A stretch of 64,000 bases of DNA, taken from assembly GCF_007858365.1 (NCBI RefSeq), contig NZ_VFIO01000010.1:1-64000 (forward strand), read 5' to 3'. Numbering within the stretch: position 1 is the stretch's first letter; each line of letters starts with the position of its first letter. Source of the stretch: Pseudomonas saxonica. Its GTDB lineage: Bacteria > Pseudomonadota > Gammaproteobacteria > Pseudomonadales > Pseudomonadaceae. A program made the translations under genes and the position numbers. Below the pieces are notes generated by a model that had not been told where the DNA came from, searched no databases, and worked only from the letters and a program-made list of their open reading frames with translations. Below are positions 15,119 through 23,633 of this stretch, piece by piece.

Positions 15119-16129
15119 ATGCGAAATTTACCGCAAGCCCCCTGTAGTCAAAGGCGTCTGCTGCTGAAGCTGGCCATCTCAGCGCCGGTTCTGGCGCTTT
15201 TGGGGCCTTTGGCCGGCTGCTCGCCCAAGCCGGAATTTCGATCGACATTCCTCCAGCTCTGGAAAAGCCATCTGGATCTGCCCCCCGAAGAGTGGCGCCA
15301 GCGCATGGCGTTCCTCAAGGAAGTCGGATGTTCCGAATTGGTCTTGCAATGGGTTGGCCAGACCGGCTCCGGGGTTGAAGGTGGCGACTGGATGCTGTCT
15401 GACGCCAGCATGCGGGCCCTGCTGGATGCGTGTGCAGAATATGGCTTGCACGTGCGCATAGGCCTGCCTTATGACAATGGCTGGTGGGCGGCCATGGCCT
15501 CAGGCGATGAGCAGGCGCTGCCGACCTGGTTCAATAACTCGCTCCAGGCCGCCAGTGCTTACATGCGCGACTCGCCGTGGCCCATGCATCCGCAATTCAG
15601 CGGTTGGTACATTCCCTATGAGATCGAGCAATACAGCTGGGTCAGCCCGGCGCGCCAGGAGTTGCTGGGCAACTGGTTGATGGCACTGTCGCAGGTCTCG
15701 CAAAAGGCCTGTCAGGGTGTGCCGTCCATTTCTACGTACTTCAGCGTGTTGGAAACCGAGGGCTCCTTGTTGCAGCTATGGCATTCCCTGCTCAAGCGCA
15801 CCAAATTGCGCGTCATGGTGCAGGACGGGGTAGGCGTGGCAGGTTGGGACAACCTCGACGGGGTGAATCCGCTGATCGCTTATTTGCGTGAGCAGCACGT
15901 GCCGTTTGATGTGATCGTCGAGTTGTTCGAGCAATTACCTTCCGAGCGCAGCAAATTCTCCGAATTTACAGCGCGTTCGGCCGATTATTCTCGGGTCAAG
16001 CGTCAGTTTGCGTGGGCCAAGGGCACCGGGGCACAGAGCATCGTGGCTTTTGCTATCGAGCCATGGGTGACGGCAGACGATGAGTACGCCAAAGCCCTGA
16101 AGGACAAGCTTCTCAACGGCTGGTTCTGA
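15119..16129 (+). CDS. DUF4434 lipoprotein, TIM-barrel glycosidase-like
   Basis: The product has about 336 residues. The leader starts MRNLPQAPCSQRRLLLKLAI and ends in a lipobox LAGC, so it is exported and lipidated. A twin-Arg (QRRLLLK) may route it by Tat. The mature part resembles the DUF4434 family, whose fold suggests a glycoside hydrolase barrel: FLKEVGCSELVLQWVG and GWYIPYEIEQYSW are recognisable strand/acid segments with candidate acids in YEIE and VIVELFEQ. It is convergent with the exopolysaccharide operon, 42 bp from the acyl-CoA dehydrogenase stop. A role in trimming that polymer is possible but is only inference. Confidence 0.7.
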   Translation: MRNLPQAPCSQRRLLLKLAISAPVLALLGPLAGCSPKPEFRSTFLQLWKSHLDLPPEEWRQRMAFLKEVGCSELVLQWVGQTGSGVEGGDWMLSDASMRALLDACAEYGLHVRIGLPYDNGWWAAMASGDEQALPTWFNNSLQAASAYMRDSPWPMHPQFSGWYIPYEIEQYSWVSPARQELLGNWLMALSQVSQKACQGVPSISTYFSVLETEGSLLQLWHSLLKRTKLRVMVQDGVGVAGWDNLDGVNPLIAYLREQHVPFDVIVELFEQLPSERSKFSEFTARSADYSRVKRQFAWAKGTGAQSIVAFAIEPWVTADDEYAKALKDKLLNGWF

Positions 16130-16137
16130 GCCTGACG

Positions 16138-16163
16138 TGCGGCCCGGACTGACGGGCCACACG
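16138..16163. terminator. Hairpin between convergent genes
   Basis: GTGCGGCCCGGACTGACGGGCCACAC forms a GC-rich stem (GTG, GGCCCG with CGGGCC, CAC) between the DUF4434 gene and the exopolysaccharide operon end. It has no long T tract on either side, so it may serve as a weak bidirectional terminator. Confidence 0.45.
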
Positions 16164-16171
16164 CCTGATGT

Positions 16172-17299
16172 TTACAACGAGCGGCCAATAATTTCGCGCA
16201 TGATTTCGCTGCTTCCTCCCAGAATTCGCAGCGCCCGTGCATCTGCCCAGGCACGGCCAATGCCGTACTCGGCGCTGTAGCCGTAGCCGCCATGCAGCTG
16301 CAACAGGTCATCAAGAATCTGGCCCTGAATCTCGGTCGCGTTGAGCTTGGCCATTGCGGCCGTCACCGGATCGAGGGTGCCTTGTATCAGTTGCAGTGCG
16401 CAGTCATCGAGAAACACGCGCAGCATGGTCAGGCGCGATTTGGCGTCGGACAGCACAAAGCGATTGTTCTGGTAGTCAATCACCCGCTTACCGAACACTT
16501 TGCGCTCACGGGTGTAGCGCTTCGTCTCTTCGAGCATGCCTTCGGCCGATGCCGCTGCGCGCAAGGCGATGGCCAGGCGTTCGCGGGCCATTTCATGGCC
16601 CATGTATTCGAAACCGGCATTAAGTTCGCCCAGCAGGCAGTCTGCCGGTACGCGCACCTGATCGAAGAACAGTTCACAGGTGTCTTGCGCATGCTGGCCA
16701 ATCTTGAGCATGGCCGGGCCTTTGCTGAAACCGGCCAGGCCTTCTTCCACGCAAAAGAACGACAACCCGCGGGCACCCAAGTCGGGATCGGTGCTGGCGA
16801 GCACAATCACCAGCCCTGCATTGACGCCATTGGTGATCCAGGTTTTTTGCCCACTGATGATGAATTCATCGCCGTCGCGAATGGCGCGGGTGCGAATGGC
16901 CTTGACGTCGCTGCCGGCGTCGGGCTCGGTCATGGCGATAGCGCCGATCACCTCGCCTCGGGCCATGGAAGGGAGCCAGCGGTCTTTCTGGGCCTGGGTG
17001 CCGAGTCGCTCCAGATAAGGCGCGACCATGTCTGAATGGATCGAGAAGCCGATACCCAGACAATTGGCTCGCGCCAGCTCTTCTATCACAACCACAGCGT
17101 GGCCAAAGTCACCGCCTGCACCGTAAGGCTCGGGCAGTGAACAGTTGAGCAAGCCGTGTTCGCCTGCTTCTTGCCAGAGCGAGCGCGGAGTGATTCCGTC
17201 TTTTTCCCATTGTTGGTAACGCGGCAAGATGCGCTCACTGATAAAGCGTTGAACCTGCTCGCGAAACATTAAATGGTCGTCGCGAAAAATCGTGCGCAT
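16172..17299 (-). CDS. Acyl-CoA dehydrogenase-like flavoenzyme in the exopolysaccharide operon
   Basis: The 375-residue protein has all acyl-CoA dehydrogenase parts: EPDAGSDVKAIRT, GQKTWITNG, the ARERL helix whose Glu is the likely catalytic base as in long-chain and isovaleryl-CoA dehydrogenases, and QLHGGYGYSAEY. The C-terminal base position of medium-chain enzymes is occupied by LGGS, so the helix-G Glu is the candidate. It begins 8 bp after the AlgF-like stop, so it is co-transcribed with the adenylation, carrier and acyltransferase genes. Related flavoenzymes oxidise carrier-bound acyl groups (PltE-type prolyl-carrier oxidases). It could therefore act on the acyl group of this operon's carrier, or be an unrelated beta-oxidation gene. 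Confidence 0.85.
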   Translation of the reverse strand: MRTIFRDDHLMFREQVQRFISERILPRYQQWEKDGITPRSLWQEAGEHGLLNCSLPEPYGAGGDFGHAVVVIEELARANCLGIGFSIHSDMVAPYLERLGTQAQKDRWLPSMARGEVIGAIAMTEPDAGSDVKAIRTRAIRDGDEFIISGQKTWITNGVNAGLVIVLASTDPDLGARGLSFFCVEEGLAGFSKGPAMLKIGQHAQDTCELFFDQVRVPADCLLGELNAGFEYMGHEMARERLAIALRAAASAEGMLEETKRYTRERKVFGKRVIDYQNNRFVLSDAKSRLTMLRVFLDDCALQLIQGTLDPVTAAMAKLNATEIQGQILDDLLQLHGGYGYSAEYGIGRAWADARALRILGGSSEIMREIIGRSL

Positions 17300-17307
17300 C
17301 GGTTGTC

Positions 17308-17970
17308 CTACTTTCCGTAACCTTCGGTGATGGCGAGTTGGCCGCGCAGTACAGGAGCTGCTGCGCTGCCGGTCAAAAATAAGCTGTAGTGGTCGCCGGG
17401 CTTGAGGGCAGGCAACGGTAGTTTTTCGGAGGTGACGTTACCGCAGCCCGCACTCAATGATGCACTGACTGGGTTGATACCGCGAGCAACAGTGGCCAGG
17501 GGGGCAACATCGGCAAACAAGACGGGGCCGCCATCGGCCACATTCAGGCTGCCTTTGGGGCAGTCACTGGCCAGATTATAAAAGCGCAGTTCGGCTTTCA
17601 GGGCGTCCTCGTTACCGTTGCTGTCATCCAGAATCTGGAACTCGCCGTTGTGTTGTACCAGCGTGTTGAAGCTGTCGGGTGCGACTTTCAATTGGCCCGC
17701 CGGCTTGCCGTTGAGGCTGACGGCAAAGCTCTGATCGCCCTTGACCACGGTGTAGTTGCTGGCCAGTTGTGCTGGCCCGATGGCTTGTTCCGTGCCATTG
17801 CTGACTTGCACCTTGACAGTGTCGGCTGACGGATTGACCACCCGCACAAAGGCCGAGCCTGCGGGCGGGCTGGGCGCATAGAGCTGCGCCAATACGCCTT
17901 CGGCAGCCATTGCCGGGCCAGCCAGGCAGGCGCCCAGCACAAGGGTGACGCGCAGCGCGAGGGGTTTCAT
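17308..17970 (-). CDS. AlgF-like periplasmic polysaccharide acylation protein
   Basis: The product has 220 residues with a clear Sec signal peptide (cleavage near AMAAEG, about residue 23). The mature protein has the AlgF pattern of two beta-domains: AQLYAPSPPAGSAFVRVVNP followed by a second half with DCPKGSLNVADGGPVLFADV and SVxAGC-like cysteines. In alginate O-acetylation AlgF bridges AlgJ and AlgX in the periplasm. The ATG overlaps the stop of the adenylation gene (ATGA), so translation is coupled. Its presence, with MBOAT and SGNH partners, indicates periplasmic transfer of an acyl group onto a polymer. Confidence 0.82.
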   Translation of the reverse strand: MKPLALRVTLVLGACLAGPAMAAEGVLAQLYAPSPPAGSAFVRVVNPSADTVKVQVSNGTEQAIGPAQLASNYTVVKGDQSFAVSLNGKPAGQLKVAPDSFNTLVQHNGEFQILDDSNGNEDALKAELRFYNLASDCPKGSLNVADGGPVLFADVAPLATVARGINPVSASLSAGCGNVTSEKLPLPALKPGDHYSLFLTGSAAAPVLRGQLAITEGYGK

Positions 17971-19439
17971 GATTTCTCCTTGATGGGGCGCATATTGGCT
18001 TCTCGATACAGGGCTTCAAGCCGTTTGCGATCAACTTTGTCGGACACGCTGGTGGGGAATTGTCCGCACGCCACCAGTTCGGACGGAATCATATAAGGCG
18101 GCAGTCGTGCGCCCAATTGCTCTTTCCAGTCGCTCAATGATTGCGGCAATGGTCCAATGACCCCGGGTTCGAGCGTCTTGGGTGTGGAAACGAACCCAAT
18201 CATGCGTATCAGCGTGCCATCGGGACGACGCAGAGCGACAGTGGCGGCTGCATGAACGCCATTGAGCCCTGTCAGCGCAGCGTCCACTTCACCCAGCTCA
18301 ATCCGGTAGCCATTGAGTTTGATCTGATCATCCCGACGGCCATGAAAGTAGACCAGCCCGTGGTCATCGATTTCACCCATATCACCCGTGCGGTAGGCAC
18401 GTTTGCCGTTGTGCAGGAACAGGCTTTGCTCGGTCAGGTCAGGGCGGCCAAAGTAGCCACGCATGACGTGATCGCCGGCGACACAGATCTCACCGTCGTT
18501 GAGAAACACCTCGGCATAGGGTTTGGCGCGGCCGATGGGCAAAGGGTTGCGCGCGCCCGAGAGAGGCCTTTCAATTTCCACCCACGTGGTGGAGCAGGTG
18601 GCTTCAGTCGGGCCGTATGAGTTGATGATTCGCGCGCTTGGGAAGCGTGCCCACAGTTGCTCGGCCATAGCCGGTGACAGTGACTCGGCACCAAATACAA
18701 ACGCCTTCAATTGAGGCAAATGGGCCTCATTGAAGTCGTCGTTGAGGAACTGTTGACGTACAAAGGCCGGTGTTGAGGCCCACACTTGCACACCGTTATC
18801 GGCCAGATAACGCACGAAGGCCACAGGATCGGCAATGGTTTCCCGCGGGCAAAGGACGCATGACCCGCCCAAGGCCAGCGCGCCACACAGGTCGAACAGT
18901 GAAAAGTCGAAGCTGAACAGCATCTGGTTCATAAACACCGGATGCGGGCCCAGTGCCAGGCACTCGCGGATCCAGCCGGCAAATAGCGCGACGCTGTCAC
19001 GGCCGATTTGCACGCCCTTGGGTTCGCCGGTGCTGCCCGAGGTGAACATGATGTACGCCAGCCCCGGCTCTGCCAATGGCAAGGGTTCAGCGGCCCCGTC
19101 TTCGAAGCGGTTCAGGGCTGCGTTGTAGCATTTCACAGCCGCCACACGGTCGATGATGCGCTTGAGGCGCTCCGGCGGGTTGATACTGTCGACGGGCACG
19201 TAGGTCACGCCCATGCGCAAGCAGCCGAGCATGGCGACTACGAATTCGATCTGTTTATGCCCCGAGATCACCAGCGCATATCCGGGTTTTACCCCAGCCG
19301 CTGTGGCCCGCGTCTGCCAGGTCTGCGTTGCCTCGGAAAGTTGAGCCCAGCTGATTTGGCGCTCGGCACCGCTCAAGGCAGGCCTGTCAACGAAGTGATC
19401 CAGGTCGGCAAATTCACAACGATCAAAGTCAAAGTACAT
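17967..19439 (-). CDS. DltA-like amino acid adenylation enzyme
   Basis: This 490-residue stand-alone adenylation domain is of DltA size. It shows the P-loop FTSGSTGEPKGV (132-143), SFDFSLFDLCGALALGG, VQVWASTPAFV and SYGPTEATC. These are followed by YRTGD, GRRDDQIKLNGYRIELGE and a C-terminal catalytic Lys in SDKVDRKRL. Neighbouring segments align best with DltA (D-alanine-carrier ligase). The DltA Cys that helps to select D-Ala (FLFCGE) is Gly250 here (FVFGAE), so the substrate may not be D-Ala. It would load the carrier encoded 36 bp upstream. No condensation or thioesterase domain is present. Confidence 0.85.
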   Translation of the reverse strand: MYFDFDRCEFADLDHFVDRPALSGAERQISWAQLSEATQTWQTRATAAGVKPGYALVISGHKQIEFVVAMLGCLRMGVTYVPVDSINPPERLKRIIDRVAAVKCYNAALNRFEDGAAEPLPLAEPGLAYIMFTSGSTGEPKGVQIGRDSVALFAGWIRECLALGPHPVFMNQMLFSFDFSLFDLCGALALGGSCVLCPRETIADPVAFVRYLADNGVQVWASTPAFVRQQFLNDDFNEAHLPQLKAFVFGAESLSPAMAEQLWARFPSARIINSYGPTEATCSTTWVEIERPLSGARNPLPIGRAKPYAEVFLNDGEICVAGDHVMRGYFGRPDLTEQSLFLHNGKRAYRTGDMGEIDDHGLVYFHGRRDDQIKLNGYRIELGEVDAALTGLNGVHAAATVALRRPDGTLIRMIGFVSTPKTLEPGVIGPLPQSLSDWKEQLGARLPPYMIPSELVACGQFPTSVSDKVDRKRLEALYREANMRPIKEKS

Positions 19440-19475
19440 ACAGAGCCCCCCAATGTGTACAAAACGCCGTAGCTG

Positions 19476-19898
19476 TTAAGCGGTAGCGGTAACGTTTTTT
19501 GTCCGGTTCTTATTGACAAAGTCGGCCAAGCTTTCAAGCGATTCGAGATGCTCTTCGATTTCAGTCGGTGGAATTTTGCAGCCATATTTATGTTGCACGG
19601 CCAGCACGATGTCCACTGCGTTCAAGGAGTCGACGAGCCCGGACTCAACCAGTAAATCGCCTGGTTCTACATGTTTCTGGATAACGTTGAAGGTAATCTG
19701 TTCCAGTTCCTTAATGAGGGGTGTCTCGGTTTGAGTGACGGGCGCAGTTTCCACTGGCTTACCAGGTACTGGCTTGATCTCTTCTTGCGGTTTTGGCGTG
19801 GGTTTTACCGCCTCAACAGGCTTCGGTGGCGCGACGGGTTTGCTCGGTTGGCCGAAAAAAATCTCGCGTAATTTTTCAAAGAATCCTTTATTAGCCAT
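19476..19898 (-). CDS. Tethered acyl/peptidyl carrier protein
   Basis: The product has 140 residues. Residues 1-17 (MANKGFFEKLREIFFGQ) form an amphipathic, possibly membrane-binding helix. Residues 18-57 are a Pro/Lys/Glu/Val-rich linker (PKP, KPVP repeats). Residues 58-140 are a carrier domain with the phosphopantetheine Ser91 in GLVDSLNAVD. DltC and ordinary ACPs are about 78 residues and lack this N-terminal tail. The tail could hold the carrier at the MBOAT on the inner membrane face. It lies between the MBOAT gene (25 bp) and the adenylation gene (36 bp). Confidence 0.88.
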   Translation of the reverse strand: MANKGFFEKLREIFFGQPSKPVAPPKPVEAVKPTPKPQEEIKPVPGKPVETAPVTQTETPLIKELEQITFNVIQKHVEPGDLLVESGLVDSLNAVDIVLAVQHKYGCKIPPTEIEEHLESLESLADFVNKNRTKNVTATA

Positions 19899-19923
19899 GA
19901 CGTGTTGCTCCGTTGGTAAGTGG

Positions 19924-21504
19924 TTAAAACTGGAAGTACAGGAAGCGCGCTTCTTTATGCAGATTCATCAGGCAAAGCACTAGCAGCAGCGCCATAATCA
20001 CGAGCCATTTGAATGTAGGTTGCCAGCGCAGGAATGCCAGACTGGCTGGATGCGGTTTATAGAGTGCCGGTGAATAGGTGCCCATGATTTGATGAGAGTT
20101 GGGTAAGCACCAGACGATGAAGAGCAAGGCCAGCACATGAAACGCTTCCAGATGACGGCCTATAAACAGACGCCATGCGTCCGCCCACTCAACATTTGCC
20201 GGGTACTGCACAAGGGGCAAACTGTCGAAGCCGCGGACCCCGAGCATACCTTGAACCAGGTGCACAGCCTCTTGCGTATTTTCAGCGCGGAAGAAGGCTT
20301 GGGCGATGATGACCATGGCAAACGTCAGTAGCACATAACCCGCTTTTTTGAACCAGTTGCTCGTGCGTTCGGCTACTGGAGTACGACCGATCACATAGAT
20401 TCGCCAGGCATGATTGACTGACAGATAGAAGGCATGGAGCATCCCGAAAATCACATATTGCAGTCCTGCGCCATGCCAGATGCCAGCCAGTCCCATGGTG
20501 AAAGCGGTAGGCCACACAATGGTCGAGAAAAAGCCGCCTAATGTTGAGACGCCTTCTATGCCCACCGGCAAATTGTGCTTGCTGCGAAAACGCGACACCA
20601 TCATGGCCATTGGATAGTACAGATAGGCCGTCAGGTAGCGAGTGAGTGTCATGTGCCAGCGCGCCCAGAAATCAATGATGCTGCTGGCCTTGTAAGGCGA
20701 GTTGAAGTTGAGCGGGAAGCGGATGCCGAACATCTTGGCCAGCCCCAGCGCCATGTCCGAGTAGCCGGAGAAGTCGAAGTACAGTTGCAGCGCATAGGCC
20801 AGCCCAGTGCCCCAGGCTGACCAGAACTGCAACTCGCCTGGTTGCGCGAAGCCTGCGTCAGCGTAGCCCGCAATGGGGTCGGCCAGCAGCACCTTCTTGG
20901 CCAGGCCGATCACAAACAGCATGCCGCCAATGCTGAGGTTCTCGAAGCGGAAGCGGTACGTTTCACGCTTGGCGAACTGCGGCATCATCTCTTTGTGATG
21001 AAGGATGGGGCCGGCAATCAAGTGCGGGAAAAACGTCACGAACAGCACATAGCTGAGCAGGCTGCGCTCCTTGACGATGCCGCCCCGGCAGTCCAGCAAG
21101 AAGCCGATCTGAGTAAAGGTGAAAAATGAAATGCCCAGCGGCAGGATGATGTCGTCCATGCGCCCGCTGCCAAAGCCCAACTCACCGGCGAAGTTCACCA
21201 GGGTTACGAAGTATTTGTAGTGGAAGAGCAATGCGATGTTGGTGGCCACGCCAAAGGTGGTAACCCCCAGTTGCAGTCGCGGCCGGTTTGCGCTGCTGAG
21301 AATGCACAGGCTGACGATGTAGTTGAAGGCGATCGACCCCATCAGCAACATCACGAATTGCGGGTTCCACCAGCCATAGAACACCAGCGAGGTGATGCAC
21401 AACCACACAGCAGCCAGGCGCGGGCTGATGGCGCTGAACAGGTAGTGGGCGGTCAGCGTGACGGGTAGAAAGAGGAATAAAAACAGATATGAGTTAAAGA
21501 GCAT
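19924..21504 (-). CDS. MBOAT acyltransferase, AlgI/DltB-like
   Basis: This 526-residue polytopic membrane protein (about 10-12 helices) belongs to the AlgI branch of the MBOAT family. FFPHLIAGPILHHKEMMPQF and GYSDMALGLAKMFGI are signature segments. The catalytic His lies in GLAGIWHGAGLQYVIFG, with a second conserved His in MLHAFYL. MBOATs such as AlgI and DltB pass an acyl group from a cytosolic donor across the inner membrane. Here the donor is probably the carrier encoded next door. It overlaps the AlgJ-like gene by 11 bp, so expression is coupled. Confidence 0.92.
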   Translation of the reverse strand: MLFNSYLFLFLFLPVTLTAHYLFSAISPRLAAVWLCITSLVFYGWWNPQFVMLLMGSIAFNYIVSLCILSSANRPRLQLGVTTFGVATNIALLFHYKYFVTLVNFAGELGFGSGRMDDIILPLGISFFTFTQIGFLLDCRGGIVKERSLLSYVLFVTFFPHLIAGPILHHKEMMPQFAKRETYRFRFENLSIGGMLFVIGLAKKVLLADPIAGYADAGFAQPGELQFWSAWGTGLAYALQLYFDFSGYSDMALGLAKMFGIRFPLNFNSPYKASSIIDFWARWHMTLTRYLTAYLYYPMAMMVSRFRSKHNLPVGIEGVSTLGGFFSTIVWPTAFTMGLAGIWHGAGLQYVIFGMLHAFYLSVNHAWRIYVIGRTPVAERTSNWFKKAGYVLLTFAMVIIAQAFFRAENTQEAVHLVQGMLGVRGFDSLPLVQYPANVEWADAWRLFIGRHLEAFHVLALLFIVWCLPNSHQIMGTYSPALYKPHPASLAFLRWQPTFKWLVIMALLLVLCLMNLHKEARFLYFQF

Positions 21505-22609
21505 GGTCGTCCCGTTGCGCTGGCAGAGTGGCCAGCACGGCGCGTTCTTCGGCGCTTAGCGGCAGGGAAAGGGCCATTTCGGAAAACTCCCAAATGACCA
21601 GCTTAAGGCTGGCAGGCCAGGCCTCTCGTTTTTTGAGGGAGGCCAGTAACGCGCCGCTGAATTGGCCGCCGTCCATGCTTTGGTTCCAGATTTGCTGGCC
21701 CAGCTGCTGGCTCAGACGTTCGCCAAACTCACTGCGTCGCCCGTTTGAGCTGCCCACCAGCAGCACTTGCACTTCGGGTGTTTCGTCCAGAAGGCCACCG
21801 CTGCGCACCGGTTCGATGCTGACCGGGCTGGCATTGTCCAGGGGTGGGCGCCAATCAGGCGCCGCATGCTCAAGGCCCGCCAGGGTGATCAGGTCACCCA
21901 TGCGTGGAACGGCAGGGCTTGGCGGGGATACCTTAAACGTCTGGGTGCCCTTGCTGCCCAGCAAGGGCAGCGCCTGTTTGGCCACCACTTCGGCTGCGGC
22001 TTGCGCCCCGACGGCTGTCATATGCACGTCAGTGTGGAAAAAACGCGGTTCTTCGCCTTGCGCCAGCGCGGGATACAGGTCGGCATAGGGCACGCCGTCT
22101 TGTTGCAGAAGGTCCTGCCACTGTTGCAGGCGCGCTTGCATCACCGGGCTTTGCTCCAGCCCGCACAGGCCTTCGGTCTGGATGCGCGACTTGTCGGGCA
22201 CGGTCACCACCAGCACTTTGAGGCCTTGACGGTTCAAGTCGCTGATCCAGTGCCGCATGAGCCGAACACGTGCTTCATACGCGTCGGTGACACCCGCTTG
22301 CGGGCGCAAGCCGTCGCGGTAATACAGCCATTGCGGGCACCCTTGAACCACTTGGCTGCCCAAGTCGCCCAGCACTCGATAGCGTACGGCGGAGGTGATG
22401 GTATCGGCCTCGTCCTGCAGCGGAAATTTCATGACGCGGCCCAATACCTGGCCTGCCGAACCATCGACCCAGGCCGAAGGTTTGAGTTGCCCCGGCTCCA
22501 ATTTGGCGTGGTACAGCATCCAGACGCCGACTCCAAACCCGACTGTCAGCAGGGCGATGAGTGCGACGCCACTTCGGCGATGCGAGACCGGTAACTGCTC
22601 ATTGGCCAT
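21494..22609 (-). CDS. AlgJ-like SGNH-fold acyltransferase, membrane anchored
   Basis: This 371-residue protein has one N-terminal membrane helix (about 14-34) and a periplasmic SGNH domain of the AlgJ/AlgX type. The Asp-His pair lies in FFHTDVHMTAVGAQA and the nucleophile Ser probably in VLLVGSSNGRRSE. AlgJ-like proteins relay or transfer acyl groups delivered by the MBOAT. It ends 11 bp inside the MBOAT gene and starts 3 bp after the stop of a second SGNH gene. The GxS signature differs from canonical AlgJ, so the acceptor may differ. Confidence 0.85.
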   Translation of the reverse strand: MANEQLPVSHRRSGVALIALLTVGFGVGVWMLYHAKLEPGQLKPSAWVDGSAGQVLGRVMKFPLQDEADTITSAVRYRVLGDLGSQVVQGCPQWLYYRDGLRPQAGVTDAYEARVRLMRHWISDLNRQGLKVLVVTVPDKSRIQTEGLCGLEQSPVMQARLQQWQDLLQQDGVPYADLYPALAQGEEPRFFHTDVHMTAVGAQAAAEVVAKQALPLLGSKGTQTFKVSPPSPAVPRMGDLITLAGLEHAAPDWRPPLDNASPVSIEPVRSGGLLDETPEVQVLLVGSSNGRRSEFGERLSQQLGQQIWNQSMDGGQFSGALLASLKKREAWPASLKLVIWEFSEMALSLPLSAEERAVLATLPAQRDDHAL

Positions 22610-22612
22610 CGA

Positions 22613-23608
22613 TTAACGTCCCAGTGCGCCATGCAAGCGTTGACGCCAGGCGCTGTCGCTCATGTTTGAGGCGTTGTCCCAGAAACCGGTAGCTTGCGGG
22701 CCATAGGAGTAGCTGGGTTCAAACATCTGCCAGACCAGCACTTGAGGCGGGTTTTTCTTGAAGTCGGCAGATTCCAGATACTCCAGCAACATGATCCACG
22801 GGCCCACGTTGCCCGGTTTCCAGTTCACTGACACAGGCCGGTCAAGGCTATTGGACAGCTTTTGCGGAAAGCCAAAGTAAGGTTGGACCATGCTATGACC
22901 GGTCACGTGAACCGGTGCCGGTGTTGAGTCAAGAAGGCCCGCAGCGGCTTCCTGGCGACGGACCACAAAGGTGTCGCGACCCGTTTGCTTTTGCTGATCA
23001 GGTGTCAAAAAGCGTTCGGCGAGGTCGCCAAAGCGACGTTCCTTCAGCTCTTTGCCCAACACCATACCGGTGCCCGGGCTGCCTGCGAGGTTAGGCACTT
23101 CACGTTTGATCAATTCGGCACTGGCCACGGCGGTGGCATCTGCCGCAGGCTGGGTCCAGTGCTGATCGGTACGGTAAAACACGTCTGTGCCCGAGTTTCT
23201 CAATTGATTGAGCAGTGCGAAGTCATCAAACGTTGAGATGCCTGCGCCTTTGAGTTTGCTCATGATCAATTGGTAACGCTGTTTGACGTCTGCGCTGAGT
23301 TTTTTATCGGCCGGCAGCTTGTCCTGATAGAACAAGGTCTTGTCAGGCAGCACGATCACTTGCAGCTTGATATTTTTTGCGTTCAACGCGTCACGGGCTT
23401 CTTTGATCAACGCTGTTGAGTTGTCGATACCTTTGGCATCCACCTCCGTCAGACTGCCCCAGCCGGGGAATAGCCAGCCATCGCTGCCGCGAATGACCAA
23501 TGTTGAATCATCAGCCTGAGCGGCGCTCATTGACAGCACCAGAGTGGCGCCCAGCAGCGGTGTGCCCAAGCGCTTGAATGTATGGGTTAGCCGAGATGAG
23601 AGTGACAT
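22613..23608 (-). CDS. AlgX-like periplasmic SGNH acyltransferase
   Basis: This 331-residue exported protein has a signal peptide of about 32 residues (cut near SAAQADD). The SGNH segments are GSDGWLFPGW, VIVLPDKTLFY, the Asp-His pair in YRTDQHWTQPAA and the nucleophile region HVTGHSMVQPYF. AlgX has an extra C-terminal carbohydrate-binding module; this protein ends after the catalytic domain. It is probably the terminal transferase onto the polymer while AlgJ-like and MBOAT proteins deliver the group. It is 25 bp after the NfrA-like stop. Confidence 0.85.
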   Translation of the reverse strand: MSLSSRLTHTFKRLGTPLLGATLVLSMSAAQADDSTLVIRGSDGWLFPGWGSLTEVDAKGIDNSTALIKEARDALNAKNIKLQVIVLPDKTLFYQDKLPADKKLSADVKQRYQLIMSKLKGAGISTFDDFALLNQLRNSGTDVFYRTDQHWTQPAADATAVASAELIKREVPNLAGSPGTGMVLGKELKERRFGDLAERFLTPDQQKQTGRDTFVVRRQEAAAGLLDSTPAPVHVTGHSMVQPYFGFPQKLSNSLDRPVSVNWKPGNVGPWIMLLEYLESADFKKNPPQVLVWQMFEPSYSYGPQATGFWDNASNMSDSAWRQRLHGALGR

Positions 23609-23633
23609 GGGTTAGCATCCTTTGCTGGCTGGG

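Noticed and set aside
16292..17035. Open frame of 247 codons antisense to the acyl-CoA dehydrogenase gene
   Set aside because: It is His/Gly-rich shadow sequence; the minus-strand enzyme has all family motifs.
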